The notes below the pieces were generated by a model. It searched no databases. It was not told the origin of the DNA and saw only the letters and a program-made list of their open reading frames with translations. A stretch of 64,000 nt of DNA. It comes from Lactococcus termiticola (GTDB lineage Bacteria; Bacillota; Bacilli; Lactobacillales; Streptococcaceae). Location of the stretch: NCBI RefSeq assembly GCF_003116835.1, contig NZ_BFFO01000007.1, forward strand, positions 1-64,000, in the 5' to 3' direction. Both the position numbers and the translations under genes were made by a program. Positions within the stretch are counted from its first letter, which is position 1. Every line of letters starts with the position of its first letter. Positions 1 to 12,140 of this stretch are shown here, piece after piece.

Positions 1-56
1 CGTTTGGTTTCAGGACTTTTAGAAACTTTAGGAAACGGGTATTCCTTATGAACATA

Positions 57-86
57 TAAAAAAATAGGCAACCGAGGTTACCTATT
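57..86 (-). terminator. Intrinsic terminator after the methyltransferase gene
   Basis: A hairpin with AATAGG/CCTATT and AACC/GGTT pairing (63-86) is followed, on the minus strand, by a run of seven U. It lies about 45 nt downstream of the stop codon at 133 and probably closes the folate transcription unit. Confidence 0.75.
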
Positions 87-132
87 ATCTTTGAGATTTT
101 AAATCCCACACGATTTGACAAAGAGCCGTTTA

Positions 133-735
133 TTACTGCTTCTTCAACTCATAATACTGAATCTGCAATGTATTCTTCTGGTCTTCCATATAAAATTCGG
201 CCTCTTCAAAGAGCTCTTCCAATTCCCTTTGGCTATAGACCTTGACTTCTTCTTCAACATCAGCCGTCTGCTTCTCCAGACGTTTGTTGTAGAGTTTTCG
301 AAGGTCATAAAGTGGAATCCGAATCTCAGCAATGACGAGCCTTCCATCAGGCCTCAAGACACGTTCAGCTTCTCTCAAAAAGCGAAGCGGATCCGTGAAA
401 TGATGGAAGGAAGCCGAACAAACGATGATGTCATAGGCATCGTCAGGGAAAGGCAGTTGCTCCGCAGCACCGACAAAAAAGTTGAAGGCCGGATGCTTTT
501 CCTTGGCCAGCTGGATCATCTCCTCAGAGACATCCAGACCCGTGCCGTAGAAGTCATACTGGTCATAGAGCATGGCCAGAAGGTCACCATTGGCACAGCC
601 GACATCGAGCAGGGCAGGCTGTCCTTCAATCTCAAGATTTTTAACAACATAATCTTTAATTTTCTTAGGAAACTGTCCCTGCCATTGCTTTTTCAACTGC
701 TTGGAGAGTTTTTGGGAGTTTTTTTCTTTTGCCAT
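133..735 (-). CDS. Class I SAM-dependent methyltransferase
   Basis: A 200-residue protein with the Rossmann methyltransferase fold. Motif I is LDVGCANG (about residue 43), an acidic residue follows in GTGLDVS, and a post-motif stretch reads SFHHFTDPLRFLREAERVLRPDGRLVIAE. This is the Methyltransf_11/UbiE-like layout, so SAM is the methyl donor, but the acceptor cannot be told from sequence. It is the last gene of the minus-strand folate block, separated from the kinase gene by 76 nt. It has its own extended -10 promoter and a good GGAG ribosome site, so it can also be expressed alone. Confidence 0.8.
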   Translation of the reverse strand: MAKEKNSQKLSKQLKKQWQGQFPKKIKDYVVKNLEIEGQPALLDVGCANGDLLAMLYDQYDFYGTGLDVSEEMIQLAKEKHPAFNFFVGAAEQLPFPDDAYDIIVCSASFHHFTDPLRFLREAERVLRPDGRLVIAEIRIPLYDLRKLYNKRLEKQTADVEEEVKVYSQRELEELFEEAEFYMEDQKNTLQIQYYELKKQ

Positions 736-765
736 AGGGTCTCCTTCTCATCATCTTTTAAGACT

Positions 766-774
766 ATTATAGCA
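766..774 (-). promoter_or_regulatory. Extended -10 promoter of the methyltransferase gene
   Basis: TGC-TATAAT reads on the minus strand about 31 nt upstream of the ATG, with GGAG between the two. No strong -35 hexamer is evident. Confidence 0.6.
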
Positions 775-811
775 GACTTTATCACAATTTCATAACAAAA
801 ATTAAAGAGAA

Positions 812-1450
812 TTATAACAAATCAAGCTTTTTTAATTTTTCATCAATCTGATTCAAAACATAGGCCAGGTCCTGTTGGTTATTGACGAAGTCAATTTTGT
901 CGCCGTCAATCCGGAGTTTTGGCGAGACATCATAGTCTTCATACCAAGATGGGTACTCGCCGTGAACCTGCTTGTAGTAAGCTTTGAGCTCAGGTTGGTC
1001 ATCAAAAAGCTCAAAGCTCCGACCCCGATTGCTGATGCGTGAGAGCATGGTATCAAAGGAAACATCGATATAGACGAGGAGGTCAGGTCGCTTTTTCGGC
1101 ATGCCTTCGAGCTCTTCGAGCATGTTGTTGAGGAGTTCTTTATAGATATTGAGCTCAGTCTCTGTCACATTGCCGTTTTTATAATTAAGTGTTAAGAAAA
1201 GCTCGTCTTCAAAAATCGACCGGTCAAGGACATTGTTATCCTCACGGTAGGCCTGCTTGATGGACTCAAAACGCTTGTTCAAAAAATAAATTTGCAACAA
1301 AAAAGCATACTTCTGTGGGTCCTGATAATAAAGGTCAAGGACGGGGTTATTGTCTACACTTTCATAAAAAACTTCTGTATGAAGGTGCTCTCCGAGTGCC
1401 TTGGCCAGACTAGACTTCCCAGCCCCGATGGTTCCTGCTAATACGATCAA
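812..1450 (-). CDS. Deoxynucleoside kinase (deoxyadenosine/deoxyguanosine kinase type)
   Basis: A 212-residue member of the dNK family, which phosphorylates deoxynucleosides with ATP for nucleotide salvage. The P-loop GTIGAGKSS is at residues 6-14, YESVDNNPVL follows, and the DRS motif is at 76-78 (DRSIFED). A C-terminal IDGDKIDFV segment is typical of lactic acid bacterial dAK/dGK enzymes. The start codon is TTG (1448-1450), supported by an AGAGGAAAG ribosome site. Only one kinase is present, whereas lactobacilli often carry a dAK/dGK pair, and its substrate cannot be assigned. The start region is part of a 27-bp direct repeat described separately. Confidence 0.85.
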   Translation of the reverse strand: MIVLAGTIGAGKSSLAKALGEHLHTEVFYESVDNNPVLDLYYQDPQKYAFLLQIYFLNKRFESIKQAYREDNNVLDRSIFEDELFLTLNYKNGNVTETELNIYKELLNNMLEELEGMPKKRPDLLVYIDVSFDTMLSRISNRGRSFELFDDQPELKAYYKQVHGEYPSWYEDYDVSPKLRIDGDKIDFVNNQQDLAYVLNQIDEKLKKLDLL

Positions 1451-1469
1451 AATTTTTCTTTCCTCTTTC
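1443..1469. repeat. 27-bp direct repeat, copy 1, covering the kinase start and ribosome site
   Basis: A perfect 27-bp match to 1592-1618, 149 bp away. It contains the AGAGGA ribosome site, the TTG start and the next codons of the deoxynucleoside kinase gene. Confidence 0.9.
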
Positions 1470-1477
1470 TAGGTCTT

Positions 1478-1503
1478 GCGGAGAAGCAAAATTTGCCCTC
1501 CGC
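1478..1503 (-). other. Hairpin in the kinase leader
   Basis: GCGGAG/CTCCGC plus an inner GCAAA/TTTGC stem form a near-perfect hairpin about 28 nt upstream of the TTG start. A second hairpin (AATTTCAAG/CTTGAAATT, 1531-1553) lies further upstream. Neither has a U-run on the minus strand, so neither looks like a terminator there. The role is unknown. Confidence 0.5.
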
Positions 1504-1591
1504 TCTTATTTTAAGCTCATCGTAGATGTGAATTTCAAGGCAAGCTTGAAATTTTTATCCATCGATTTTTTGCTCACTTCAATCGCAAAAA

Positions 1592-1618
1592 ACGATCAAA
1601 ATTTTTCTTTCCTCTTTC
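1592..1618. repeat. 27-bp direct repeat, copy 2, an orphan ribosome site and start
   Basis: Identical to 1443-1469. Read on the minus strand it gives AGAGGA and TTG followed by a six-codon frame that stops. The 122 bp between the copies contains a 29-codon open frame ending in TAA that looks like a gene tail, so this may be an insertion with duplication of the kinase start. Confidence 0.8.
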
Positions 1619-1633
1619 GTTTCTTTTTATATT

Positions 1634-2902
1634 CTAGTCTTTACTTAAAAGATAAGCCCTAACTTGTGAAATGAAATAGAGCGAACCTGTCACAATTAAA
1701 ATCTCATCTTTCTGAATTTCTTTATCTACTTCCTCATACCAGTCTTCGACAAGTGTCAGGCCTGACCCCTTGAAGTCCTCCAAAGCCAGGGCCTTAGGAT
1801 AATCAAAAGTCGTCAGGCTAAGACTAGCCCCAGGCACAGCCTTCAGTAAGTCCAGCATCTGTCCGATGTCCTTGGTCGTGATAGCTGAAAAGAGAAGCCT
1901 GAGCTTCTTGCCAGCAAATTCCGTCTCAAGATTATCAATCAAACGTCTGATGGCATGGACGTTGTGGGCCCCGTCGATAAAGACAGAAGGGGCAATCTCT
2001 TCCATGCGTCCTGGCCAAAAGGCTTTGGCAACAGCTTTAGAAATAAGGTCTTCTGAAAGTTCAATCCCCTTTTGCCTTGCATAAATCAGCGACATCTCAA
2101 TCGCCATGCCTGCATTTTCAATCTGATGCTTGCCTTGGAGGCCTTTCACAAGGCCAGAAAGCCTCATGCCTTGGCCTTCAAAATCAAAGCGCTCTTCAGG
2201 ATTGCCGTCATAGTTAAGCTTATAGTCCTGGCCGTAGCGATAATGCCGACTAGCATGCTGTTTCGCTGTCTCATCAATCACAGCCATCGCCTCAGGAATA
2301 ATATTTCCCGTCACGAGAGGCACCTTATCCTTGATAATACCGGCCTTTTGACTAGCAATCGCCTCATAGCTGTCACCCAAGATGTCAACATGGTCCAGTC
2401 CAATGGTCGTTATGGCCGTCAGCTCAGGTAAAATGACATTGGTGCTGTCAAGAAGACCACCAAGCCCGACCTCGATAATGGCCAGGTCGACAGTCTCATC
2501 CGCAAAGTACTTGAAGGCCATGGCTGTGATGATTTCAAACTCGGTCACACCAGCCAGCTCATCAATGCTGTCCATCTCCTCAACCATTGGCTTCATCAGG
2601 TCGACATAGGTAATCAGTCGCTCATCAGGGATAGGCTCGCTATTAATAGACATCCGCTCGCCAAAGCTGACAATGAAGGGGCTTGTAAAGGTCGCCACTC
2701 TGAGACCAGCCTCTCTAAAAATCGAAGCCGTAAAAGCTACGGTAGAGCCTTTGCCATTGGTCCCAGCCACATGAATCATAGACAGGGACCGATCGGGATG
2801 CTCAAGCCGGTCTAGAAGGGCCTCGACTCTCGATAAACCAGGTCGAATATTAAATTTTAGCCGGGAGTGAATCCAGTCTAGGGCTTCATCAATCCTTGTC
2901 AT
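1634..2902 (-). CDS. folC: Folylpolyglutamate synthase / dihydrofolate synthase
   Basis: A 422-residue Mur-ligase-like protein. It adds glutamate to dihydropteroate or tetrahydrofolate with ATP. The P-loop HVAGTNGKGST sits near residues 45-55. The FTSPFIVSFGERM segment, the ALIEVGLGG-type motif (LAIIEVGLGGLLDSTN) and ITTIGLDHVDILG are all characteristic, as is FIDGAHNVHA in the C-terminal domain. The length is normal. It lies 7 nt after the Nudix gene in the fol operon and is the last recognised folate gene, as in L. lactis. Confidence 0.93.
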   Translation of the reverse strand: MTRIDEALDWIHSRLKFNIRPGLSRVEALLDRLEHPDRSLSMIHVAGTNGKGSTVAFTASIFREAGLRVATFTSPFIVSFGERMSINSEPIPDERLITYVDLMKPMVEEMDSIDELAGVTEFEIITAMAFKYFADETVDLAIIEVGLGGLLDSTNVILPELTAITTIGLDHVDILGDSYEAIASQKAGIIKDKVPLVTGNIIPEAMAVIDETAKQHASRHYRYGQDYKLNYDGNPEERFDFEGQGMRLSGLVKGLQGKHQIENAGMAIEMSLIYARQKGIELSEDLISKAVAKAFWPGRMEEIAPSVFIDGAHNVHAIRRLIDNLETEFAGKKLRLLFSAITTKDIGQMLDLLKAVPGASLSLTTFDYPKALALEDFKGSGLTLVEDWYEEVDKEIQKDEILIVTGSLYFISQVRAYLLSKD

Positions 2903-2909
2903 CTCATCT

Positions 2910-3392
2910 TCATCTTTCTAAATCAAAATATGGCTTAAATTCTTCTGGGGCTTCTGCCCTTGTCATCAGTTTGACCTTGAGTTCTGCTTCTTCAGCTGGC
3001 TTATCCTCCACCAGCTCCAATAAATAACGAAAGTCAATATGCCTGTGAGCTGGCTCGTGCTTTATGACATTCTCTGGAATTTTAATGATATTCAGGTCAA
3101 CTAAGAGGCCGGCTTTTGCAAACAGGCCTGTTTCTTCATGAAATTCTCTGATGGCTGTCTCAAGCGGTTGCTCGTCCAACTCGACGTGGCCAGCCGGTAG
3201 CAACCAGTCTTTTTGATAGGGGTGCTCGATAAAATAGAGTCGCTCCCCAGAGAAGACCAGGGCACTGGCCGAGAGCTGTACTCGAGGATTTTGCTTGCCT
3301 CTAAGGTCTGTCTCACTTGCCATAAGCTCCCTGATCTCATCGAACTTTGAGCCTCTAAAATCCTGGATTTCTTCTAATAAATCAAAATTCAT
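2910..3392 (-). CDS. Nudix hydrolase, probable dihydroneopterin triphosphate pyrophosphohydrolase
   Basis: A 160-residue protein with a perfect Nudix box at residues 68-90 (G-x5-E-x7-REFHEETGL). Lactococcus folate clusters carry a Nudix gene in this place (ylgG/folQ) whose product removes pyrophosphate from dihydroneopterin triphosphate, and position and size fit that role. The assignment rests on context, because Nudix specificity cannot be read from the box. The start overlaps the folP end by 11 bp, which implies translational coupling. The downstream neighbour is folC. Confidence 0.82.
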   Translation of the reverse strand: MNFDLLEEIQDFRGSKFDEIRELMASETDLRGKQNPRVQLSASALVFSGERLYFIEHPYQKDWLLPAGHVELDEQPLETAIREFHEETGLFAKAGLLVDLNIIKIPENVIKHEPAHRHIDFRYLLELVEDKPAEEAELKVKLMTRAEAPEEFKPYFDLER

Positions 3393-4446
3393 GATAAAGT
3401 CGATTTCCCTTAATCAGACGCTGGGTCTCGGCCACATCATGGACCCGCAAGACCCTCCCTCCTTGCTCAATCATCTCTCTGGCAAAAATCAGCGAGCCAA
3501 AGAGACGCTCGCCTGGGCTCATCTCAAAGATATTGGTCATATAAGACTTTCTTGAGATGGCTACCATGACGGGCAGACCTTGACGGCTGAGGAGCTCCGT
3601 CGCCTTAATCCGGTAGACAGAGTCTGAACCCGAATCGCCAGTCCAGAAGCCAACTCCGGCATCTAAGACAATGTTTTCAGGCTTGAGTCCTCTAGCAAGG
3701 AGCTCTTTTTCCTTATTTTCAAAGAAAAGCGCTAGCTCGTCAAAGACATTATCAGCGTAGCTGAAGCCCGCCCGGCCGTTATTCATCACGACGACGGCTG
3801 GCTTGTAGCTTTCGATAATCTTGAGTTTTTCCTCAGTGTCAAAGCCGTCAATGTCGTTGATAATGTCAACACCGGCATCCAGGACCCGCTCCATGACATA
3901 GGCCTCGTCGGTGTCGACGGCCAGGATGCTTTGAGGAAATTCCTGCTTGATGGCTGGTATCACAGCCTTCAGCCGGCTCCATTCTTCTTCTGGACTGATG
4001 TCTTCATAGCCCGGTCTTGAGGACTTGCCGCCGAGTTCGAGGACAGAAGCCCCCTTTTCTAGGTCATAGCTGGCTTTTTTCAAGACATTGTCGACCGAGA
4101 GATTGGCTTCAGCCCCATCAAAAAAGGAATCTGGAGTAACATTGAGAATGGCGTAGACGATAGGATCTAGCGTTAGGTCAAAGCTGAAGTTTTGACCTGA
4201 CCATTGGACGGTCTGGGCTTTAAGGATCTTTTCTAGCTCTGCCTTGCCGGCCTCAAGAGACCAGCTCTTGAGCAGTTGCTCCAGCTCAAAAACAGTAAAA
4301 AAGGCTAGACAATCTTCAGTTGTCAACATTGCCTTTTTATCATGCCTTTCGAGAGCCTTCAAAGCTAGCTCTTCTTTAGCTATTCCCTCAAAGCGGATGG
4401 GGATGGCTGAGAGGGATTTTCCTTCTGAGACGGCTGAAATCTTCAC
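3382..4446 (-). CDS. folP: Dihydropteroate synthase
   Basis: A 354-residue protein that joins p-aminobenzoate to the pterin pyrophosphate and is the sulfonamide target. The catalytic domain begins near residue 98 with the NVTPDSF motif (102-108), followed by [21 protein letters not shown] and DAGVGFW. About 95 residues precede the conserved domain, an N-terminal extension also found in Lactococcus FolP and absent from the roughly 270-residue common form. The gene overlaps folKE by 4 bp and the Nudix gene by 11 bp. Confidence 0.93.
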   Translation of the reverse strand: MKISAVSEGKSLSAIPIRFEGIAKEELALKALERHDKKAMLTTEDCLAFFTVFELEQLLKSWSLEAGKAELEKILKAQTVQWSGQNFSFDLTLDPIVYAILNVTPDSFFDGAEANLSVDNVLKKASYDLEKGASVLELGGKSSRPGYEDISPEEEWSRLKAVIPAIKQEFPQSILAVDTDEAYVMERVLDAGVDIINDIDGFDTEEKLKIIESYKPAVVVMNNGRAGFSYADNVFDELALFFENKEKELLARGLKPENIVLDAGVGFWTGDSGSDSVYRIKATELLSRQGLPVMVAISRKSYMTNIFEMSPGERLFGSLIFAREMIEQGGRVLRVHDVAETQRLIKGNRLYHEF

Positions 4447-5480
4447 TTGATCGCCTCCAAAAATTCCTGGCGTTGATTAAGATTGCTGTCATATTCACCG
4501 AGGAAAAAGGTCGTCTTGGTCTTTGAATTAAGCTTTTTCACGCCCCGCATCTCAATGCACATGTGCCGGGCCTCAACAAGGACAGCTACGCCCTTTGGCT
4601 TCAGGATCTCATTCATGGTCTCAGCAATCTCACGAGTGATGTTTTCTTGGACGGAAAGCCGGCGTGAGACATAGTCTACCAGACGAGGAATCTTGCTCAG
4701 ACCAATGATATTCCCATCGGTCGGAAGATAGGCCACATGAGCCACACCAAAAAATGGGAGCATGTGGTGCTCGCACATCGAATAAAAGGGAATGTCCTTG
4801 ACCAGAATCTCCTGGTCCTGCTCGGCCACATCGATCTTGAAGAGTTTGTACTCATCAAACTTGGCCTTCTTTTGGCTGGATAAAATCTCAGCATACATCT
4901 TGGCCACCCGGCTAGGTGTCTCAAGGAGGCCTTCACGACTCGGGTCTTCGCCGACAGCCTTGAGAATCTCTCCGACAGCATCTTCCAGGCGTTCTTCGGC
5001 CGGAGCTTCTGCTTCAACCACCTGGACAGCCTGGTCAGTTTTTGATAATTGCTCAATCGCTGTCTTAATCCGTCCGTCATCTGGCAAGAGCTCTGCCAAG
5101 GGCTCAAGAACAAAGAGGCGCTTAAAGAGCTCTGGATGTGGCAGGGTTAAATCGTCAGAATTCATTTCCAGCTCATCATAAAGCAGGATGTCGATGTCAA
5201 TCGTCCGTGGACCCCAGTGGATCAGTCGTTCACGGCCAAGCTTCGCCTCAACCTCATGGATAAAGGCGAGGAGCTCGTCAGGCCCAAGCGTCGTCGACAG
5301 TTTGAGGGCTACATTGATAAAGTCATCTTGGACTACACCCCCCACTGGGCTGGTCTCATAAAAGCGAGAGACTTGCTCCATCAAAATACCTGGGTTTTCT
5401 CCCAGCGAAGCAATCGCCCGGCGGAGGTAATCCTGCCGGTCTCCCATATTTGAACCCAGGCTTAAATAAACGCTATGCAT
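4443..5480 (-). CDS. folKE: Bifunctional HPPK / GTP cyclohydrolase I fusion
   Basis: A 345-residue fusion of two folate enzymes. Residues 1-155 are 6-hydroxymethyl-dihydropterin pyrophosphokinase (SLGSNMGDR at 7-15, GPRTIDIDILLYDE at 90-103). Residues 165-345 are GTP cyclohydrolase I, with the zinc ligands visible as CEHH (236-239) and C308 in ARHMCIEMRG. The two activities catalyse non-adjacent steps. The fusion is a marker of Lactococcus folate operons. The gene lies 2 nt after folB and overlaps folP by 4 bp. Confidence 0.95.
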   Translation of the reverse strand: MHSVYLSLGSNMGDRQDYLRRAIASLGENPGILMEQVSRFYETSPVGGVVQDDFINVALKLSTTLGPDELLAFIHEVEAKLGRERLIHWGPRTIDIDILLYDELEMNSDDLTLPHPELFKRLFVLEPLAELLPDDGRIKTAIEQLSKTDQAVQVVEAEAPAEERLEDAVGEILKAVGEDPSREGLLETPSRVAKMYAEILSSQKKAKFDEYKLFKIDVAEQDQEILVKDIPFYSMCEHHMLPFFGVAHVAYLPTDGNIIGLSKIPRLVDYVSRRLSVQENITREIAETMNEILKPKGVAVLVEARHMCIEMRGVKKLNSKTKTTFFLGEYDSNLNQRQEFLEAIK

Positions 5481-5482
5481 GC

Positions 5483-5833
5483 CTATCCTCTCATCTCAAT
5501 TTCTACATGGTCAAAAATGCCGTCAATCGGTACTGCCAGCTTTCTCAGGTGGACTTCTACTGCACCTATCCGATTATCCAAAGCCTTAATCCGATCAATC
5601 ATCTGGTAGGCCAGTGTCTCAATCAGGTCAACCCTGCTCTGTGCCACAAGCTTCTCCAACTCCTCATAAAAAGCCACATAGGACAAAGTCTCATCCAACT
5701 GGTCTTTGCCAGAAAAATTAAAGTTAGTCTCAACGATTAGGTCAACCTCCAGCTTCTGGCCGAGGACCTTCTCTTCTGGCAGGACACCGATGTGCCCGAA
5801 AAACTGCATCTTATTGATTTTAATCTTGTACAT
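5483..5833 (-). CDS. folB: Dihydroneopterin aldolase
   Basis: A 116-residue FolB, starting at [16 protein letters not shown]. The open frame extends further upstream, but the family start and size fit the ATG at 5831-5833. The motif [10 protein letters not shown] and the C-terminal [14 protein letters not shown] are typical. The enzyme converts dihydroneopterin to hydroxymethyl-dihydropterin and glycolaldehyde. The first codons overlap the last codons of engB (14 bp), so translation is probably coupled to engB. Confidence 0.9.
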   Translation of the reverse strand: MYKIKINKMQFFGHIGVLPEEKVLGQKLEVDLIVETNFNFSGKDQLDETLSYVAFYEELEKLVAQSRVDLIETLAYQMIDRIKALDNRIGAVEVHLRKLAVPIDGIFDHVEIEMRG

Positions 5834-6413
5834 AAATATATTGTTCCAAGGCCTTCCAGGCCTCTGAAATCCCGGTCTTGTCAAAGGACGAAAAGATGAC
5901 AAAGTCATCGGTCGAATCAAATTGCAGGGCCTTTTTAATCATGGCCTCGTGCTTGTTCCATTTTCCTCTGGCAATCTTGTCGGCTTTTGTCGCCACGACA
6001 ATCACAGGAATCTCATAAAATTTGAGAAATTCATACATGAGAATGTCGTCTTCTGAAGGCTCATGGCGGATGTCGACGAGCGAGACGACCGCACGAAGGT
6101 TTTCACGCTGGGTCAGATAGTCTTCAATCATCTTCCCCCATTTTTCCCGCTCTTTTTTAGAAACCCGGGCATAGCCGTAGCCTGGCACATCAACAAAGTG
6201 AACTGTATCGTCAATATTATAAAAGTTCAGCAACTGGGTCTTCCCCGGCTGACCAGATGTCCTGGCAAAGTTTTTACGATTGAGAATCGTATTGATAAAG
6301 CTTGACTTTCCGACATTAGAGCGGCCAGCCAGAGCGATTTCAGGTATGTTGGTCTCAGGATATTGCTTGCTTGAAGCCGCTGAAATGGTCAGGGATAGAT
6401 TGTTGATATTCAT
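5820..6413 (-). CDS. engB: Ribosome-biogenesis GTPase EngB/YsxC
   Basis: A 197-residue GTPase needed for assembly of the 50S subunit. G1 is GRSNVGKSS (30-38), G3 is DVPGYGYA, and G4 is TKAD. The start at [11 protein letters not shown] matches the family (B. subtilis and streptococcal EngB begin the same way), although the frame stays open for 24 more codons. The purine-rich AGAAGG lies only 1 nt from this ATG, too close for normal use, and a TGATAAAAT box ends 7 nt before it, so the message may be leaderless. In streptococci engB follows clpX directly, whereas here a PTS operon intervenes. Confidence 0.93.
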   Translation of the reverse strand: MNINNLSLTISAASSKQYPETNIPEIALAGRSNVGKSSFINTILNRKNFARTSGQPGKTQLLNFYNIDDTVHFVDVPGYGYARVSKKEREKWGKMIEDYLTQRENLRAVVSLVDIRHEPSEDDILMYEFLKFYEIPVIVVATKADKIARGKWNKHEAMIKKALQFDSTDDFVIFSSFDKTGISEAWKALEQYIYVQD

Positions 6414-6420
6414 GCCTTCT

Positions 6421-6429
6421 ATTTTATCA
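6421..6429 (-). promoter_or_regulatory. Extended -10 promoter of engB-fol, apparently leaderless
   Basis: TGA-TAAAAT on the minus strand ends 7 nt upstream of the engB ATG, which puts the expected start of transcription at or next to the A of ATG. It would drive the engB-fol unit independently of the upstream bgl operon. Confidence 0.55.
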
Positions 6430-6487
6430 TAAATTGAGGGAGAATGAAGGGCTTCTTTTTTAGGAAATGATGGAGAAAAAAGCATCT

Positions 6488-6514
6488 AAAAAAGCGACAG
6501 CATCTGCCATCACT
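6488..6514 (-). terminator. Terminator of the bgl operon
   Basis: A ten-pair stem with GU wobbles (6493-6514), then a U-run on the minus strand, just after the 6-phospho-beta-glucosidase stop codon. It isolates the bgl operon from engB. Confidence 0.75.
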
Positions 6515-6522
6515 TTCTATGC

Positions 6523-9877
<3,355 letters not shown>

Positions 9878-9916
9878 AGGAATCTCCTTTTTATATAATT
9901 TATAAATTAGTACACA

Positions 9917-10726
9917 TTAATTAATCAAGCGGGTCAGATGAATCGAGAGATAGAGCAACTCATCTCTGGCTGGCCTGTAGTCATACTGACTTTCGATATA
10001 GTCAGCTAAGCGTTCGCTGACCGCATAGGCCTCAGGATACTTGGCCCGAATCATCTCCAACATGTCGTCATCGGCCCTATCACTCCTGCTTCCTGACTGG
10101 CTCAAAATCCGCTCAGCAAAGAAGCTCAAATGGGTCATGAAACGCTGGAAATATATGTCTTCTTCATCAAAGGTCTGATTCAGACTAAATCGAATCAGCG
10201 TGAGAATCTCCTCCATCAGCTTGGTCAGCTTGCTGGCATCAGCCGTCTGACTAGAATTGATGACATGCAAGGCAACAAAGCCCGCCTCATCTTCTGCTAG
10301 CCTAACGCCAAAGGTCTCTTCAACCAGGTCAAGTGCAAAACGGCCGACCTCAAACTGCCTAGAAAAGAGTCGCTTGATGTCCCAGAGCAGGAAGTTCTTC
10401 ACCTCCAGCTCAGCCTGGTCCCGGCTGAGGGCGGCTGACAGGTGGTCAGCAATGGCTACAAAGCTCAGGTCAGAGAGCTTGGCCTCCAGTTGCTCTTCTG
10501 CGTAGGCCAGTGTCTTGTGTGAAATGTCGAGAAGCCTGGGATCCAGAGAGGCAAGGAGGCTGTCTGAGCCCTTTCCTGTCAGACTATAAACCTTCTCGGC
10601 CAGCTCAATATCTAGGCGCTCGCCCTGCTTCTTTCCAAAGGCAATCCCCCGGCCCATCGCCACCTTTTCTTCTTCGCCATCCACCACCAAGGCCGTATTA
10701 TGATTTAGAATCTTAATTATTCTCAC
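9917..10726 (-). CDS. BglG/LicT-family transcriptional antiterminator
   Basis: A 269-residue protein. Residues 1-55 form the RNA-binding CAT domain (MRIIKILNHNTALVVDGE). Two PRD domains follow (about 65-170 and 171-269) with the conserved histidines that PTS proteins phosphorylate (for example AIADHLSAAL and ALHVINS). In this family the dimer binds the RAT RNA and prevents a terminator from forming. The start is GTG (10724-10726) behind AAGGAG. The cognate RAT/terminator lies directly upstream, so the operon is likely autoregulated. Confidence 0.92.
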   Translation of the reverse strand: MRIIKILNHNTALVVDGEEEKVAMGRGIAFGKKQGERLDIELAEKVYSLTGKGSDSLLASLDPRLLDISHKTLAYAEEQLEAKLSDLSFVAIADHLSAALSRDQAELEVKNFLLWDIKRLFSRQFEVGRFALDLVEETFGVRLAEDEAGFVALHVINSSQTADASKLTKLMEEILTLIRFSLNQTFDEEDIYFQRFMTHLSFFAERILSQSGSRSDRADDDMLEMIRAKYPEAYAVSERLADYIESQYDYRPARDELLYLSIHLTRLIN

Positions 10727-10740
10727 ATTTTCTCCTTAGC

Positions 10741-10812
10741 AAAAAAGACGAAACCATGTAGAAGATATTCTTTCCTCTTACCTGATTTCGCCTAATTTAA
10801 TAGTCACGACTC
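10741..10812 (-). promoter_or_regulatory. RAT antiterminator element overlapping a terminator, bgl leader
   Basis: Read on the minus strand, a RAT-like sequence (10783-10812; GAGTCGTGACT ... TAGGCGAAATC) resembles the LicT/BglG consensus GGATTGTTACTG ... CAGGCAAAACC. Its 3' half, GGCGAAATC (10784-10792), can instead pair with GGTTTCGTC (10747-10755), followed by six U, to form a terminator. The two structures are mutually exclusive, as in the known Bgl switches. Confidence 0.75.
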
Positions 10813-10836
10813 ATTTCGCTTTTTAATTTTAATCTA

Positions 10837-10865
10837 ATGATAACAAGAAATGTAAGCCTTGTCAA
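10837..10865 (-). promoter_or_regulatory. bgl operon promoter
   Basis: TTGACA (10860-10865) and TATCAT (10837-10842) are separated by exactly 17 bp on the minus strand. Transcription would begin about 25 nt before the RAT element. Confidence 0.82.
10851..10864. promoter_or_regulatory. Candidate CcpA site (cre) over the bgl -35
   Basis: TGTAAGCCTTGTCA matches the cre pattern TGWAARCGYWWWCA at 12 of 14 positions and overlaps the -35 hexamer. CcpA bound there would block RNA polymerase when glucose is present. Confidence 0.55.
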
Positions 10866-10871
10866 GCTTTT

Positions 10872-12119
10872 TTATTTATAAATTTTTTCAGGCTTAGCTT
10901 CGCCCCGCACAGCCCCTGCTGTAATCACAATTTTCGCCACTTCCTCTTCACTCGGCACCTCAAACATGACATCCATCATGATTTCTTCGATAATCGAGCG
11001 GAGACCACGGGCACCGGTCTTGCGTTCCAAAGCCTTCTCGGCAATCGCCTGCAAGGCCTCATCTTCAAACTCCAGCTCGACCTCATCATAGGCCATCAAC
11101 TGCTTGTACTGCTTAATGAGGGCATTCTTTGGCTCTGTCAAAATCCGGACCAGGTCCTCTTCAGTCAACGGTTCAAGGGCAGCGACAACAGGCAAACGGC
11201 CGATAAACTCAGGAATCAGACCAAATTTTTGAATATCATCAGCGATGATGGCCTGCATATAGGACTCGTCGTCAGCCAAGGCTTGATTATTTGATCCGAA
11301 GCCGATAATCTTCTCTCCCAGCCGTTGCTTGACGATTTCTTCGATGCCATCAAAGGCACCGCCGACGATAAAGAGAATATTCTTTGTATCGACCTGAATC
11401 ATCTCCTGGTTCGGGTGCTTACGACCGCCCTGTGGTGGCACGCTGGCAACAGTCCCCTCGATAATCTTCAGGAGGGCCTGTTGAACCCCTTCACCTGAAA
11501 CATCTCGGGTAATAGAAACATTTTCAGACTTTTTAGCAATCTTATCAATCTCGTCAATATAGATAATTCCACGCTCAGCCCGCTCGATATTGAAATCACT
11601 GGCCTGCAAAAGCTTCAGCAGGATATTCTCTACGTCTTCTCCGACATAGCCGGCCTCAGTCAGGCTGGTCGCATCAGCAATCGCCAGAGGTACATTCAGT
11701 GATTTCGCCAGGGTCTGAGCCAGGAAGGTCTTCCCTGAGCCAGTCGGCCCAATCAGCATGATATTTGACTTTTGAAGCTCGACGGCCCCGTCATCGCCAT
11801 GCTGGTCCTCGTCTTGAAAGGCAATCCGCTTATAGTGGTTGTAGACAGCGACAGCCAGGGCACGTTTGGCACGTTCTTGCCCAATCACATACTGGCTGAG
11901 TTCTTCAAACATCTCCTTGGGAGTCTTGACAGAGAGGACGTCCTCAGAGAGCTCTTTTTTAGACTCTTCCTGGAGGATGCTCTCTGAGAGGGCGATACAT
12001 TCATTACAAATAGCGACGCCATTGCCAAGGATTAGGCGTTGGACCTCTTCTTGAGGCTTACCGCAAAAAGAACAACGGAGTTCTGGGTTCATATTCATTT
12101 CTTTGTCTTTATCTGACAT
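10872..12119 (-). CDS. clpX: ClpX, ATPase subunit of the Clp protease
   Basis: A 415-residue AAA+ unfoldase that feeds substrates to ClpP. The N-terminal zinc domain has C16, C19, C38 and C41. Walker A is GPTGSGKT (124-131), Walker B is IIYIDEID, and the sensor/pore motifs GYVGEDVEN and [10 protein letters not shown] are present. The ClpP-binding loop lies in the FGSNNQA region as an IGF tripeptide. Length and start are standard. The dfrA and 56-residue ORF neighbours are the conserved streptococcal arrangement. Confidence 0.96.
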   Translation of the reverse strand: MSDKDKEMNMNPELRCSFCGKPQEEVQRLILGNGVAICNECIALSESILQEESKKELSEDVLSVKTPKEMFEELSQYVIGQERAKRALAVAVYNHYKRIAFQDEDQHGDDGAVELQKSNIMLIGPTGSGKTFLAQTLAKSLNVPLAIADATSLTEAGYVGEDVENILLKLLQASDFNIERAERGIIYIDEIDKIAKKSENVSITRDVSGEGVQQALLKIIEGTVASVPPQGGRKHPNQEMIQVDTKNILFIVGGAFDGIEEIVKQRLGEKIIGFGSNNQALADDESYMQAIIADDIQKFGLIPEFIGRLPVVAALEPLTEEDLVRILTEPKNALIKQYKQLMAYDEVELEFEDEALQAIAEKALERKTGARGLRSIIEEIMMDVMFEVPSEEEVAKIVITAGAVRGEAKPEKIYK

Positions 12120-12140
12120 GATTAAACTTCTTTCTCAATC

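Noticed and set aside
115-795. 226-codon plus-strand ORF over the methyltransferase gene
   Set aside because: It is antisense to a clear methyltransferase with its own promoter, ribosome site and terminator, and its product is a low-complexity hydrophobic sequence.
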